Shown here: positions 1 through 10,284 of the stretch, piece after piece
Layout: each line of letters begins with the position of its first letter
Numbering within the stretch: position 1 is the first letter of the stretch
Assembly (NCBI RefSeq): GCF_026151205.1
Contig: NC_087077.1
Location: 11,816,983-11,880,982, forward strand
Length of the DNA: 64,000 nucleotides
From: Bolinopsis microptera
Lineage: Eukaryota > Ctenophora > Tentaculata > Lobata > Bolinopsidae
Reading direction: 5' to 3'
Notes under the pieces: model-generated
The model's input: only the letters and a program-made list of their open reading frames with translations
Told to the model about the DNA's origin: nothing
Database searches by the model: none
Position numbers and translations under genes: made by a program

Positions 1-336
1 GTAGCTAAACTGTGCTAAAAAATCTAGCGAACGCTTATAACGGGCGCATTTTCATTTTCTGCAACTTGCTAAAACCTTGCAAGTTTTCAATTCCATGTGC
101 AAGCTAAAATTGCGTCAGAACGAAGGAGTCTGTTTTTTAGGCTATATTTCCAGTGTTGCCGGAGAGATTTCGTCGGTTATTAATATAATATAGATAAGGG
201 CGATGTTATGAATCTGTCCTCTTTTCAGCTATTGTCTTAACGCATGGTGATTGCTATGTAAAGGTTGTCATCTATTAAAGTTTGTAAATTTTAGACCTTC
301 GTTTTTACTTTATCGTGTTTTTACTCGATTTTTTAG
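1..336. other. AT-rich upstream region, no gene seen
   Basis: I see no coding segment or RNA gene here. The stretch leads into the glycosyltransferase-like reading frame that starts at 337 and may hold its promoter, but no clear promoter element stands out. Confidence 0.4.
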
Positions 337-2010
337 ATGATGGCTTTGGACAAGACAGTTGAAGGACACGATTCAGCTTCAAATTCGTTTCTCTTCTTCT
401 CGTTTGCGATCATTATAATCTTCATTACCCTGCATAACTTCGCAACAAAAACAGAGATTCGCGTGCCAAACACCAATTATCATTTTTATAAACACCGGTT
501 ACGGCCCTGTGCGAACGAGGGGTCGGTGTATTGATTCACAGATGCGTAAAAGATTGGAAGGTGTACTTTTGTGACCTGATGTGGAGCAAACTTTTAGGCC
601 TGCGATAGTGACCACAAGTTGATTATGAGAGAATGGTGGGTTGTGCTTGGTTATTTCCTAAATCTGAAGAGGGGGAATCTATCACGAATCTAATCTCTCC
701 ATCTGCAAGAATGTGACGCCAGCGAGGGTGTTGGTTACTTGGATTTATTCAATGCGTTCCTATATAAGGCTCAGGTCATCACAGAACTCACCTTAGATTC
801 TGCACCACACTTCATTACCCCTTTCTTATTTAAAATTGATCCCACAAAATGTTAGACAGAATATCAGAAAGTCTGCTATCAACGGTACTGTGGTGTCTAT
901 TACTAGAAATTTTACGACCGATAGATTCGAGTTTATCTATCAGAGGAATCGTTTTTCCAAGAGAGACAGGATAATATTGAATAAAGCAGTGATACCTCCA
1001 GCGAAGATTTCTGTGTGCTTCAAGGCCTGTGGGTTCAACCCAAGACGAATATCTCAGATAGAGAAACTACAACGGATTCAAGTACTAAGGTGGCCCTAAA
1101 AACCTTGGGACATGCGTAATCTGGTTAGTAAAATAACTGCCCGTAGGCCCCATTTAGTGCTCGTTTTGTTTTTTTTAGCTCAGGCAGTCAGGGATAGTTA
1201 TGAGATATGAATTGCCGATAGCTTGCTGTACGACGACGGGCCAGATGATTACCATCAAGATATTTAGAGATCGGTTAGATCAGTTTCCGTTTACTGACGT
1301 TCGTTCGTCAGTGTCGATGCGGATTTGGGAATAGCAGAGGGCGAGCAAACAAGCCTCAAAATGGTTGATGAAACAAAAATACTTCTTCATTTTAGATGAC
1401 GACGTGATGTTTATGAACACAACAGGACATGCAAAAAACTATGATTGACATTTTGGACACGACGATGCCACACTTGTTGGTGGTCAGCTACTTGGAAAGA
1501 GGCAAATTTTGCCCCCAGCTGTACTGATGTTTGGATAAGATATTGTCGGTGGAACCCTCAGAAGATTGGGATACTTCCCTGCGAACTTGTAAGAAACTTA
1601 ACCAAACTGTTCCGAACTACCCGCGGTGCTTCAGATGCGAACTTAATCAAATATTTGGATGGCAAGGACTGAGCGATTCTCAAATTCGGGGGATGGGATC
1701 CTGAGCTGAAGGTTTTTGTGCCACAAGCGTGTTTTTATTTAAAATGAAAGGCAGCAGCGTTCAAATTAGTTACCTGTAAGGGAATATTGCCTTGGCACGA
1801 TAAACCTAGCAAAGGCAGTCAAGAGCAGGGTGAGGGCTACGATGAAAAAGAGACATAGAAGGCTTGGGGAGGTTTGTGAAGTCATCTCAGCGGAGGTACA
1901 ACGTTACACGATTTTTTTCCAGTTACCATGATGCAGATGGTTGACAGAGGATGGCGATCCAGTGTTAGTTAATGGACCACCGAACATGCCTGTATACAGG
2001 GTGCCTGGAA
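337..2010 (+). pseudogene. family-2-like glycosyltransferase (B4GALNT-like), frameshifted
   Basis: Read across several frames, this stretch gives the order expected of a Golgi type II glycosyltransferase. The frame at 337-534 has a short N-terminal tail and then a hydrophobic anchor (residues about 18-38, FFSFAIIIIFITL). A cysteine-containing stem-like region follows. Around 1100-1260 comes an ARRPHL...DDGPDDYHQD segment like the nucleotide-binding strand of GT2 enzymes. At about 1383-1412 is FFILDDDVMF, the DxD motif that binds the sugar nucleotide and metal. At 1441-1665 comes MIDILDTTMPHLL and a cysteine-rich stretch, and at 1680-1800 GGWDPELKVF and KAAAFKLVTCKG, resembling the acceptor-side helix of B4GALNT-type proteins. 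No single frame is open throughout: I count at least five frameshifts or stops. It is either a decayed intronless gene or an intact one with base-call errors. The family assignment rests on motif order, not a search; acceptor and product are unknown. Confidence 0.55.
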
Positions 2011-3230
2011 TGTGACATGCGTTTGAATACTATTTTTGTTTTTACACGTTTTAATATTTATAGTTTGTATTGTTGATTGACATCCGGACATAAACTATTA
2101 ATTGAATTATGTTTAGGTATATCTGTAGGAATGGCGGAGAGCTATTAAATATATGCTCCACCTATGCTGTTTCTCAAGCCAATCATAACTGCATATATGA
2201 TTCTTTCCTGGTGGGTCAGACATGCCGTCTATTTTATTCTTTAAAAATACGAAATGAACTAGTATACTCTTAAAAAAAAAACTGTGCGTGAAGGGAAAAA
2301 CAAAAATTGATTTCTACTTTTCATGATGATGTTGAATCAAACAATTTTAAAATATAATGAAATACAAGATTGTCCAGTCTACGAAGCGATTCAGACAAAG
2401 AAGAAACAGCACCAAACTTCACAACCTGCTCAAAAATAGTCAATCTTTAAAATATTTAGGGAAACTACATTTCTTGAGATTAGAAAATTTTTGTTTATAA
2501 TTTTTTTCGTGAAAGATTTCCAAAAAGGTAAGCGTGACTGAGTATCCATGTCAATCCTTGCACATTTTGAAACCAATTCTTTATTTGCTGATATGTTTTT
2601 TGTTTGCGTTGGATAATTTTCATTTAATTGATCTGCGATCTGACACATGTCATATTCTGTACTCATCTTTCTAATTTCTAATTAATATATAACCCATAGA
2701 GCGATGAATTTATGACTTGTGTGCCAACTCTATGTTGAGATGAAACTAATATTTAACAATTTGAACTATAAAGTTTGGACGACATCCTCAAGGCTTTATA
2801 TAGAGGCTATTATAGTGGTTTAACTTTAACAAAAAATAAGTGTCTACTACAATATAAAAAAGAAAAAAAAAGAAAAACAGTTATATTAAAAATTCTGAGT
2901 TGTTACGTTAAGTATGAATGCAATTTTAAAAAAAATTTGTAGATACCCTAACGGGTTTGATGAGAGACTAGCTTTATAAACCTATAGTGACAATCTTCTT
3001 AAAAAAAATAGAATTACATGAGTACATTCCTTTTCTATACATATTTCATGCGGCAACGCCATATATAAAAACATGGAATACTGAGAGTAGTGTACTGACT
3101 ACAAATATTGCACCTACAAAACATTTCCACCACATTGAGGTTTTATCACAGACTCATTATTCTCCAGAGTTGTCATTAGCAGAACTCGTACTCAGGAATC
3201 ATTCGTTTTTGGCGTTTTTCATGTTGTTAC
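2011..3230. other. AT-rich spacer, nothing recognised
   Basis: This stretch separates the two glycosyltransferase-like copies. It contains A-rich runs near 2270 and 2860. The short open frames show no recognisable motif, and I see no TIR-bounded element. Confidence 0.4.
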
Positions 3231-3720
3231 TTAATATTTTAGATGAGAGCTTTGGGGAACACATGCAGCACTACTGGGGGAATATCAAAATAGTTTCCCT
3301 ATTACTCTTAGGTGTTCAGACTTAATATTTATAGTACTGCATAAACTTCGCAATAACAGCAGGAATCCGGTCCCGAACACCAATTATCGGTTCTATAAAC
3401 AACGGTACGGCTGTGGAACGAGGGTTCGGTGTATTGATTCACCAGATGGTAAAAGATTGGAAGTTGTACTTCTGCCGACCCTGTGATTGGAGCAAGCTTT
3501 TAGGTTGGATTAGTGACCACAAGTTGATCATGAGAGAACTGGTGGTGTGCTTGGTTATTCTAAATATAAAGAGGGGATCTATCACGAATCAGTCTCTCCA
3601 TCTGCCAAAGAATGTGACGCCAGCGAGGGTTGTTGGTTACTTCGATGTATCAATGGTTCTCTATATCATGGTCAGGCCATTACAAAACTCACACTTTAGA
3701 ATCATGGGGGTTTTCCCATG
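3231..3720 (+). pseudogene. partial second copy of the glycosyltransferase 5' half
   Basis: Bases 3231-3720 align in the same orientation with about 325-800. Shared landmarks include the start-codon context (TTTAGATGA at 325 and 3239), ACCAATTATC, GTGTATTGATTCAC, GTGACCACAAGTTGAT and TGTGACGCCAGCGAGGG. It covers the anchor and cysteine-containing stem (one frame reads ECDASEGCWLLRCINGSLYH) but stops before the catalytic DDD part. The break lies where the inverted duplication begins, beside a GTTACCATGG motif. The 3' half was therefore probably lost or displaced when the duplication arose. Frameshifts make it a pseudogene as written. Confidence 0.5.
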
Positions 3721-4155
3721 TAACTTGGGGTGTTACCATGGGTAACATTGGTTGGGTTTCCCGTGAGGGAAGGCCCCCAAGGTGGGCCACCCGGGGAACT
3801 TTAAAATCTAGGCATAGTAAAAGAGGTGAGTACAGCAAAGAGAGAGAGAGCAGCGGCATTTTTCCCGATCCATGACTCGTGCGAAGGCACAAAAGAGTCA
3901 AGGACAAGGGTTAGCGCTCGAGGTTTTTTTGCTATATGGTAGCTTGCGACCGTGCGTGCGAGCGTGCGACCGTACGTACCTGCGAGCACTGTTATCGCCC
4001 ACGTGACTACCTGCGCAAAGTTATTTTGCGTGATAATCTGAATTTATAATTTGTTGGCGCGCGGCGCTGAACCAACCAAAGTACATTAATTAATTTCATC
4101 ATGTACGTATCCCACTAGGCACTAATTGATAGCATATTATTATTATTTGAGTTAC

Positions 4156-4741
4156 CTTACAAGACATATTTATAAACGTACGAAATGTGGCGGTTTTCCG
4201 AAAATTTTCGCCATATTTCGGACCGCCAAATTTCGGTCGTCGTAATAGAATCCGTCGCATTATCTTTTAGCTTATTTCAATGACTGTGCCTTCACTGCTT
4301 TATTTTGTTTCTAAAAAGTAATATCAAGTAAAATAATAAATAAAATTCTGGCATCTTGGACAAATTATTACCACACCAATGACGAATTAATGTCAAGCAA
4401 TACAGTTTCAATTTGCATTAAAATACATGTATGTGCTAACATGAAAGTCCTTACAGTCTTAATACAGACTAAGTTTGAACATTGATTTTACTTCTATCTG
4501 TTCCATATATTGGACCGTCGACGAGTCCAACTCGGCGCGCGTCCTGGTAGGTTGTAAACCTACAAGATTTTACCGAATTTCAGAAATTTCCTTACTGCTT
4601 ACTGTCACAAAAAATGATGAAAAATACCCTTATTTTCTGTGACGTCCGAAATTTGACGGTTTTTGTTCAATTTCGCCATATTTTCGGACCGCCAAAATTT
4701 CGGTCGTCGCAAATTAGGCCGCCATAAATATGTCTTGTAAG
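4156..4741. mobile_element. MITE with CTTACAAGACATATTTAT ends
   Basis: The 18-base end CTTACAAGACATATTTAT at 4156 is matched by its reverse complement ending at 4741. Inside, a block with ATTTCGGTCGTCG occurs twice (about 4185-4245 and 4660-4710). There is no coding frame. It lies about 10 bp upstream of the next element. Confidence 0.6.
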
Positions 4742-4839
4742 GTAGTATTACTATTTTGGGGGGGGGGTGTCACGTCCGTCTATGTCCGCCTATGTCCTGT
4801 CCTTTTTGGATTCTATGAGACAACGGACGTGTTTTTTGG

Positions 4840-5030
4840 GACATTGGCGGACACAGACGGACATTGGCGGACTCGGACGGACATTGGCGGACACGGACGG
4901 ACATTGGCGGACTCGGACTGACATTGGCAGACTCGGACGGACATTTGCGGACCCGGACGGACATTGGCGGACTCGGACGGACATTGGTGGACATTAGCGG
5001 ACATTGGTGGACATTAGCGGACAAACATTT
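4840..5030. repeat. 20-bp minisatellite (GGACATTGGCGGACACGGAC)
   Basis: About nine copies of a GGACATTGGCGGACACGGAC-type unit with A/T and C/G variants. The inverted counterpart with a related 10-bp unit lies at 8627-8763. The open frames here are by-products of the repeat. Confidence 0.9.
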
Positions 5031-5147
5031 TGAGAATTTTTCGCAACTTCTATGACTATGTATTATAATTTTGTACAAAACAAACGACTTATTAATCACA
5101 CTAAAGCTATTAATAGCTTTAACTTATTATATCAAATTATATAGGGA

Positions 5148-8100
5148 CCCAGGAAAAGGCCCCAGGAGGAGGAGGAGGAGGAGGAGGGACTGGGGGGAGG
5201 AGAGGGACTGTTGAGGACTGTTGAGGACTGTTGAGGAGGACTGAGGACGAGGAGGAGGGAGTAGGAGGAGGACTGAGGAGGGGAGGAGGAAGAGGACTGG
5301 GGAGGTCAGGAAGACCAGGAGGAGGACTCAGGAGGATGACTCAGGAGGAGGAGGACTCAGGAGGAGGACTGAGGAGGACTGAGAAGGAGGAAGACTGAAG
5401 AGTACTGAAGAGTACTGAGGAGGATGGCTGTGGAGGATGGCTGAGGAGGATGGCTGAGGAGGATGACTGAGGAGGATGACTGAGGAGGATGACTGAGAGG
5501 GACGAGGAGGATCAGGAAGACCAGGAGGAGGAGGAGGAGGACCCAGAAGGAGGACCTAGGAGGAGGAGGAGGAGAACTGAGGAGGATGACTCAGGAGGAG
5601 GAGGACTCAGGAGGAGGCCGAGGACTGAGGAGGACTGAGAAGGAGGAGGACTGAGGAGGATGGCTGAGGAGGATGGCTGAGGAGGATGACTGAGAGGGAG
5701 GATGAGGAGGAAGAGGAGGAGGAGAAGGGCTGAGGAGGAGAAGGAGACCCAGGAGGAGGAGGACCCAGGAGGAGGAGGACCCAGGAGGAGGAGGACCAGG
5801 AGGAGGACCCAGGAAAAGGCCCCAGGAGGAGGAGGAGGACTGGGGAGGAGGAGGACTGTTGAGGACTGATGAGGAGAACTGAGGACAACGAGGAGGAGTA
5901 GGAGGAGAACTCAGGAGGATGACTCAGGAGGAGGAGGACTCAGGAGGAGGACTGAGGAGGACTGAGAAGGAGGAGGACTGAGGAGGGTGGCTGAGGAGGA
6001 TGGCTGAGGAGGATGACTGAGAGGGAGGAGGAGGAGGAAGAGGAGGAGGAGAAGGACTGAGGAGGAGAAGGAAGACCCAGGAGGAGGAGGACCCCAGGAG
6101 GAGGAGGACCCAGGAGGAGGAGGACCCAGGAGGAGGAGGACCCAGGAGGAGGACCCAGAAAAGGCCCCCAGGAGGAGTAGGAGGACTGGGGAGGAGGAGG
6201 ACTGTTGAGGACTGATGAGGAGAACTGAGGACGAGGAGGAGGAGTAGGAGGAGGACTGAGGAGGGGAGGAGGAAGATGACTGGGGAGGATCAGAAGACCA
6301 GGAGGAGGACCCAGGAGGGGGAGGAGGAGGAGACCCAGGAGGAGGAGGAGGACCTGAGGAGGACTGAGGAGGAGGACTGACGATCAGACGATGACTGAGA
6401 AGCAGGAGGACTGAGGAGTACTGAGGAGGATGGCTGAGGAGGAGGCTGAGGAGGATGGCTGAGGAGGATGACTGAGGAGTATGACTGAGAGGGAGGAGGA
6501 GAAGGACTCAGGAGGAGGACTCAGGAGGAAGAGGAGGAGGAGGACTTAGGAGGAGGACTTAGGAGAAATGAGAAGGAGGACTGAGGAGGAGGAGTAGGAG
6601 GAGGACTGAGGAGGGGAGGAGGAAGAGGACGGGGAGGGTCAGAAGACCCAGGAGGAGGACTCAGGAGGATGACTCAGGAGGAGGAGGACTCAGGAGGAGG
6701 ACTGAGGAGGACTGAGAAGGAGGAAGACTGAAGAGTACTGAAGAGTACTGAGGAGGATGGCTGAGGAGGATGGCTGAGGAGGATGGCTGAGGAGGATGAC
6801 TGAGGAGGATGACTGAGGAGGGTGACTGAGAGGGGACGAGGAGGATCAGGAAGACCCAGGAGGAGGAGGAGGAGGGACCCAGAAGGAAGGACCTAGGAGG
6901 AGGAGGAGGAGAACTGAGAGGATGACTCAGGAGGAGGAGGACTCAGGAGGAGGACTGAGGAGGACTGAGAAGGAGGAGGACTGAGGAGGATGGCTGAGGA
7001 GGATGGCTGAGGAGGATGACTGAGAGGGAGGATGAGGAGGAAGAGGAGGAGGAGAAGGGCTGAGGAGGAGAAGGAGGACCCAGGAGGAGGAGGACCCAGG
7101 AGGAGGAGGACCCAGGAGGAGGAGGACCCAGGAGGAGGACCCAGGAAAAGGCCCAGGAGGAGGAGGAGGACTGGGGAGGAGGAGGACTGTTGAGGACTGA
7201 TGAGGAGAACTGAGGACAACGAGGAGGAGTAGGAGGAGAACTCAGGAGGATGACTCAGGAGGAGGAGGACTCAGGAGGAGGACTGAGGAGGACTGAGAAG
7301 GAGGAGGACTGAGGAGGGTGGCTGAGGAGGATGGCTGAGGAGGATGACTGAGAGGGAGGAGGAGGAGGAAGAGGAGGAGGAGAAGGACTGAGGAGGAGAA
7401 GGAAGACCCAGGAGGAGGAGGACCCAGGAGGAGGAGGACCCAGGAGGAGGAGGACCCAGGAGGAGGAGGACCCAGGAGGAGGACCCAGGAAAAGGCCCCA
7501 GGAGGAGTAGGAGGACTGGGGAGGAGGAGGACTGTTGAGGACTGATGAGGAGAACTGAGGACGAGGAGGAGGAGTAGGAGGAGGACTGAGGAGGGGAGGA
7601 GGAAGATGACTGGGGAGGATCAGGAAGACCCAGGAGGAGGACCCAGGAGGGGGAGGAGGACTGAGGAGGACTGAGGAGGAGGACTGGACGATCAGACGAT
7701 GACTGAGAAGGCAGGAGGACTGAGGAGTACTGAGGAGGATGGCTGAGGAGGATGGCTGAGGAGGATGGCTGAGGAGGATGACTGAGAGGAGGAGGAGGAG
7801 GGACTCAGGAGGAGGACTCAGGAGGAAGAGGAGGGAGGAGGACTTAGGAGGAGGACTTAGGAGAAATGAGAAGGAGGACTGAGGAGAACTGAGGAGGAGG
7901 AGGAGGAGGAATGAATAGGAGGAGGAGAAGGAGGGGGACTGGGAGAGGACTAAGGAGGAGGAGGACTGATGAGAAGGAGGACTGAGGAGGAGGACTGAGG
8001 ACCGAGGAGGAAGAGGAGGAGGATGAGAGGAGGAGGAGGACCCAGGAGCGAGGAGGACCTGAGGAGGAGGACTGAGGAGGACTGAGGAGGACTGAGGAGG

Positions 8101-8494
8101 ATGGCTGAGGAGGATGACTGAGAGGAAGAGGAGGAGGAGGAGGAGGACTGAGAAGGACTGAGGAAGACTGAGAGGAGGAGGACTGAGGAGGAGGAGGACT
8201 GAATAGAGGAGGGCCGAGGGGCGGAGGAGGACTGGGGAGGAGGAGGACTGTTGAGGACTGATGAGGAGGACTGAGGAGGAGGATGGAAGAGGAGGAGGAG
8301 GACCCAGGAGGAGGACCCAGAGGAGGACTCAGGAGGAGGAGGACTGGGGAGGAGGAGGACTGTTGAGGACTGATGAGGAGGGACTGAGGACGAGGAGGAG
8401 GAGTAGGAGGAGGACTGAGGAGGGGAGGAGGAAGAGGACTGAGGAAGATCAGGAAGACCCAGGAGGAGGAGGAGGAAGAGTAGGAGGAGGAAGC
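5148..8494. repeat. 3.3 kb purine-strand minisatellite (GAGGAGGA-type)
   Basis: Almost pure A/G on the + strand with periodic CT or CC: short units such as GAGGAGGATGGCTGAG, GAGGACTGAG and GAGGACCCAG. There is a higher-order repeat of roughly 1.3 kb: the block with CCCAGGAAAAGGCCC recurs near 5145, 5810, 6165, 7140 and 7485. The serine/proline-rich minus-strand frames are translations of this repeat, not genes. Such tracts can form triplex or G-quadruplex structures. Confidence 0.95.
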
Positions 8495-8626
8495 ATCTAA
8501 ATTTTATTTCATTTTTGTCCGTTTTTGTCCGCTCTGTTTTTTGTCCGTTTTGAAAATATAGGGTACCAGACAAAAAACATGATCCCCCATATAACAGCAA
8601 AAATTGAACATTTTATTTAGCAATTT

Positions 8627-8763
8627 AGGTGTCCATTAATGTCCGCTAATGTCCGTTTATGTCCGTTTATGTCCGTCTATGTCCGCCTATGTCCGTCTAT
8701 GTCCGCCTATGTCCGTCTATGTCCGCCTATGTCCGCCTATGTCCGCCTATGTCCGCCTATGTC
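8627..8763. repeat. 10-bp minisatellite (GTCCGCCTAT)
   Basis: About fourteen tandem copies of GTCCG(C/T)(C/T)TAT and near variants. It is the inverted relative of the array at 4840-5030 and forms the right stem of the fold-back element. Confidence 0.9.
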
Positions 8764-9046
8764 CTGTCCTTTTTGGATTCTATGAGACAAGCGGACATAG
8801 ACGGACGTGACACCCCCCCCCCCCCCCCTATTTTGCACAGATCCGTGTCAGGTTGCATAAACCAATAAAACATATGGTTACATAGAAGTATACACGATTT
8901 TCAAATTCCTTACAGAATTATATTAACTGGGCGGCGCTCGGCAGTCGGCATGTCACTTCGCCATATTTGCATGTTTATATAAACAGTTAAGACTGGGCCG
9001 TCCCCAGGTTGTATGGAATATGATAAATACGCCATCACGGATCGGG

Positions 9047-10284
9047 AAATTGAGCGGCCATCCACAAAAGAAAAGCGGCCGCATTTCTTGTTATTAAAAG
9101 AGAACAGAGAAATATCCTCTTATTCCTATCAATTATCAGATCCGAGTGTTTGCCAGAACTAATCAGATTAACATAATATAACAGTGTTGTTTGATTGATT
9201 CTTCGGGTGTAACTAAACATGAACTGAGAGTTGCAGCTTACTGACTAATTGACAATACATTTCAGAGACATTTTCTTGTAGTAACATTTACAGGATTTAT
9301 ATTTACCTCTGCAATCCGAGTAAGTGGTTAGTAGCAGTATTTGCATAGTTTCAAGGTTAGTGCAAGTACACACTACTGTTGGCCTGTTCTCGGTGGTTAA
9401 ACACTACATCTTTCATGTCAAATAATTCTCACGGACCAATTTCCTCCAAATAAAGCCATATCCAGTGAGTATAAGTTACAAATTATAACAAACATTGCCC
9501 AATCTACTGAAGGAGAGAGACTACTGAGTACTGTTATGAAACGGAATACTTCCGTTAACATATTATGTCGTATACACTCCGTTGTAATACATCAGCTGTT
9601 GTATAAATCATGTTGCCACGTCCACATATATATTTTCTGTCAGAGCGGCGAGTATTTCAGTATTGTGTATCAGTAACTTGAAGATTTCTATCATAATGTG
9701 CGGAATATCTTTTACAAGATACGGCGAGTGGAAAAGAGGGAGGAAATGAAGATGAAATTTGATTACATATATTTCTGTAAGAAGAAAAGTTAAATCTATT
9801 GGATAACTCGCTCAATATCTGACCACGCACTGTTTCGATACGATTATGTGTTTCAGGTCTACCTGCGAAGTGACTCTCCGTCAGCTAATTAAATATTTTA
9901 CTCATGTCTCGTAGCATGTAGAAATTTTAGATGAGAAGTTGGCACTTAATTAGGAAACAACTACTACTAGTAGTACTACTCAACTATAAACTATACAGTG
10001 TACTGTATTCCCTCAGGAATACAGCTTGGTATCACATGGGAGATAAGTAGAGGAAGTATAACTAGTATAACTAGTGTTACCTTGTAAACTCTAATCTGGG
10101 TATTACACTCATCACTTTACAATTATAGTTATAATTGTTATTATCTATTTATTATACATCGTTTCTATCAAAAGTGTCTCCTTAACACGGAACTACAGTG
10201 AGCGTCTACACATTACCAGATCTAGTTCAGGTTTACAGATGAGACCAGTTGTTCAAAACCTTACAATTACACAAGTTTTCCCTA
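9047..10284. other. arm sequence without recognised gene
   Basis: Homologous (reverse complement) to 49400-50610, intron 4 of WASF. In this arm the remaining exons are missing, so this is non-coding remnant. The short minus frame at 9035-9220 is shared with the other arm but shows no motif. Confidence 0.6.

Larger units (their letters stand above)
4759..8827. mobile_element. 4.1 kb fold-back element with G-tract ends and 8-bp TSD
   Basis: The left end GGGGGGGTGTCACGTCCGTC is repeated inverted at the right end (GACGGACGTGACACCCCCC). The flanks carry CTATTTTG on both sides (4751-4758 and 8828-8835), an 8-bp target duplication as made by hAT-type transposases. The interior is entirely tandem repeats: a 20-bp ACATTGGCGGAC(A/T)CGGACGG array, a 3.3 kb purine minisatellite, and a 10-bp array in inverted sense near the right end. 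No transposase is encoded, so it must have been moved in trans. Confidence 0.7.
3864..9046. mobile_element. 5.2 kb insertion in left arm with CCCGATCC termini
   Basis: The right arm lacks this block: there the AATGCCGCTACTCTC sequence joins directly to TTTAATAAAA at about 50610. The block starts CCCGATCCATGA and ends with the inverted form TCACGGATCGGG, a short terminal inverted repeat of about 12 bp. It contains a MITE (4156-4741) and the large fold-back element (4759-8827). No transposase frame was recognised. The flanks are slightly rearranged (GCGGC...GCGGCCGC), so I cannot state a target duplication. Confidence 0.5.

Noticed and set aside
4730-5099. Overlapping frames on both strands with repeated MSVRVRQCPS-like or GHWRTRTDIG-like units
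   Set aside because: By-products of the 20-bp tandem repeat; open in several frames at once, as expected of a repeat with unit length not containing stops.
5607-8600. Long serine/proline-rich frames on the minus strand, and arginine/glutamate-rich frames on the plus strand
   Set aside because: They are translations of the GA-rich minisatellite. All frames are low-complexity and there is no start or splice context.
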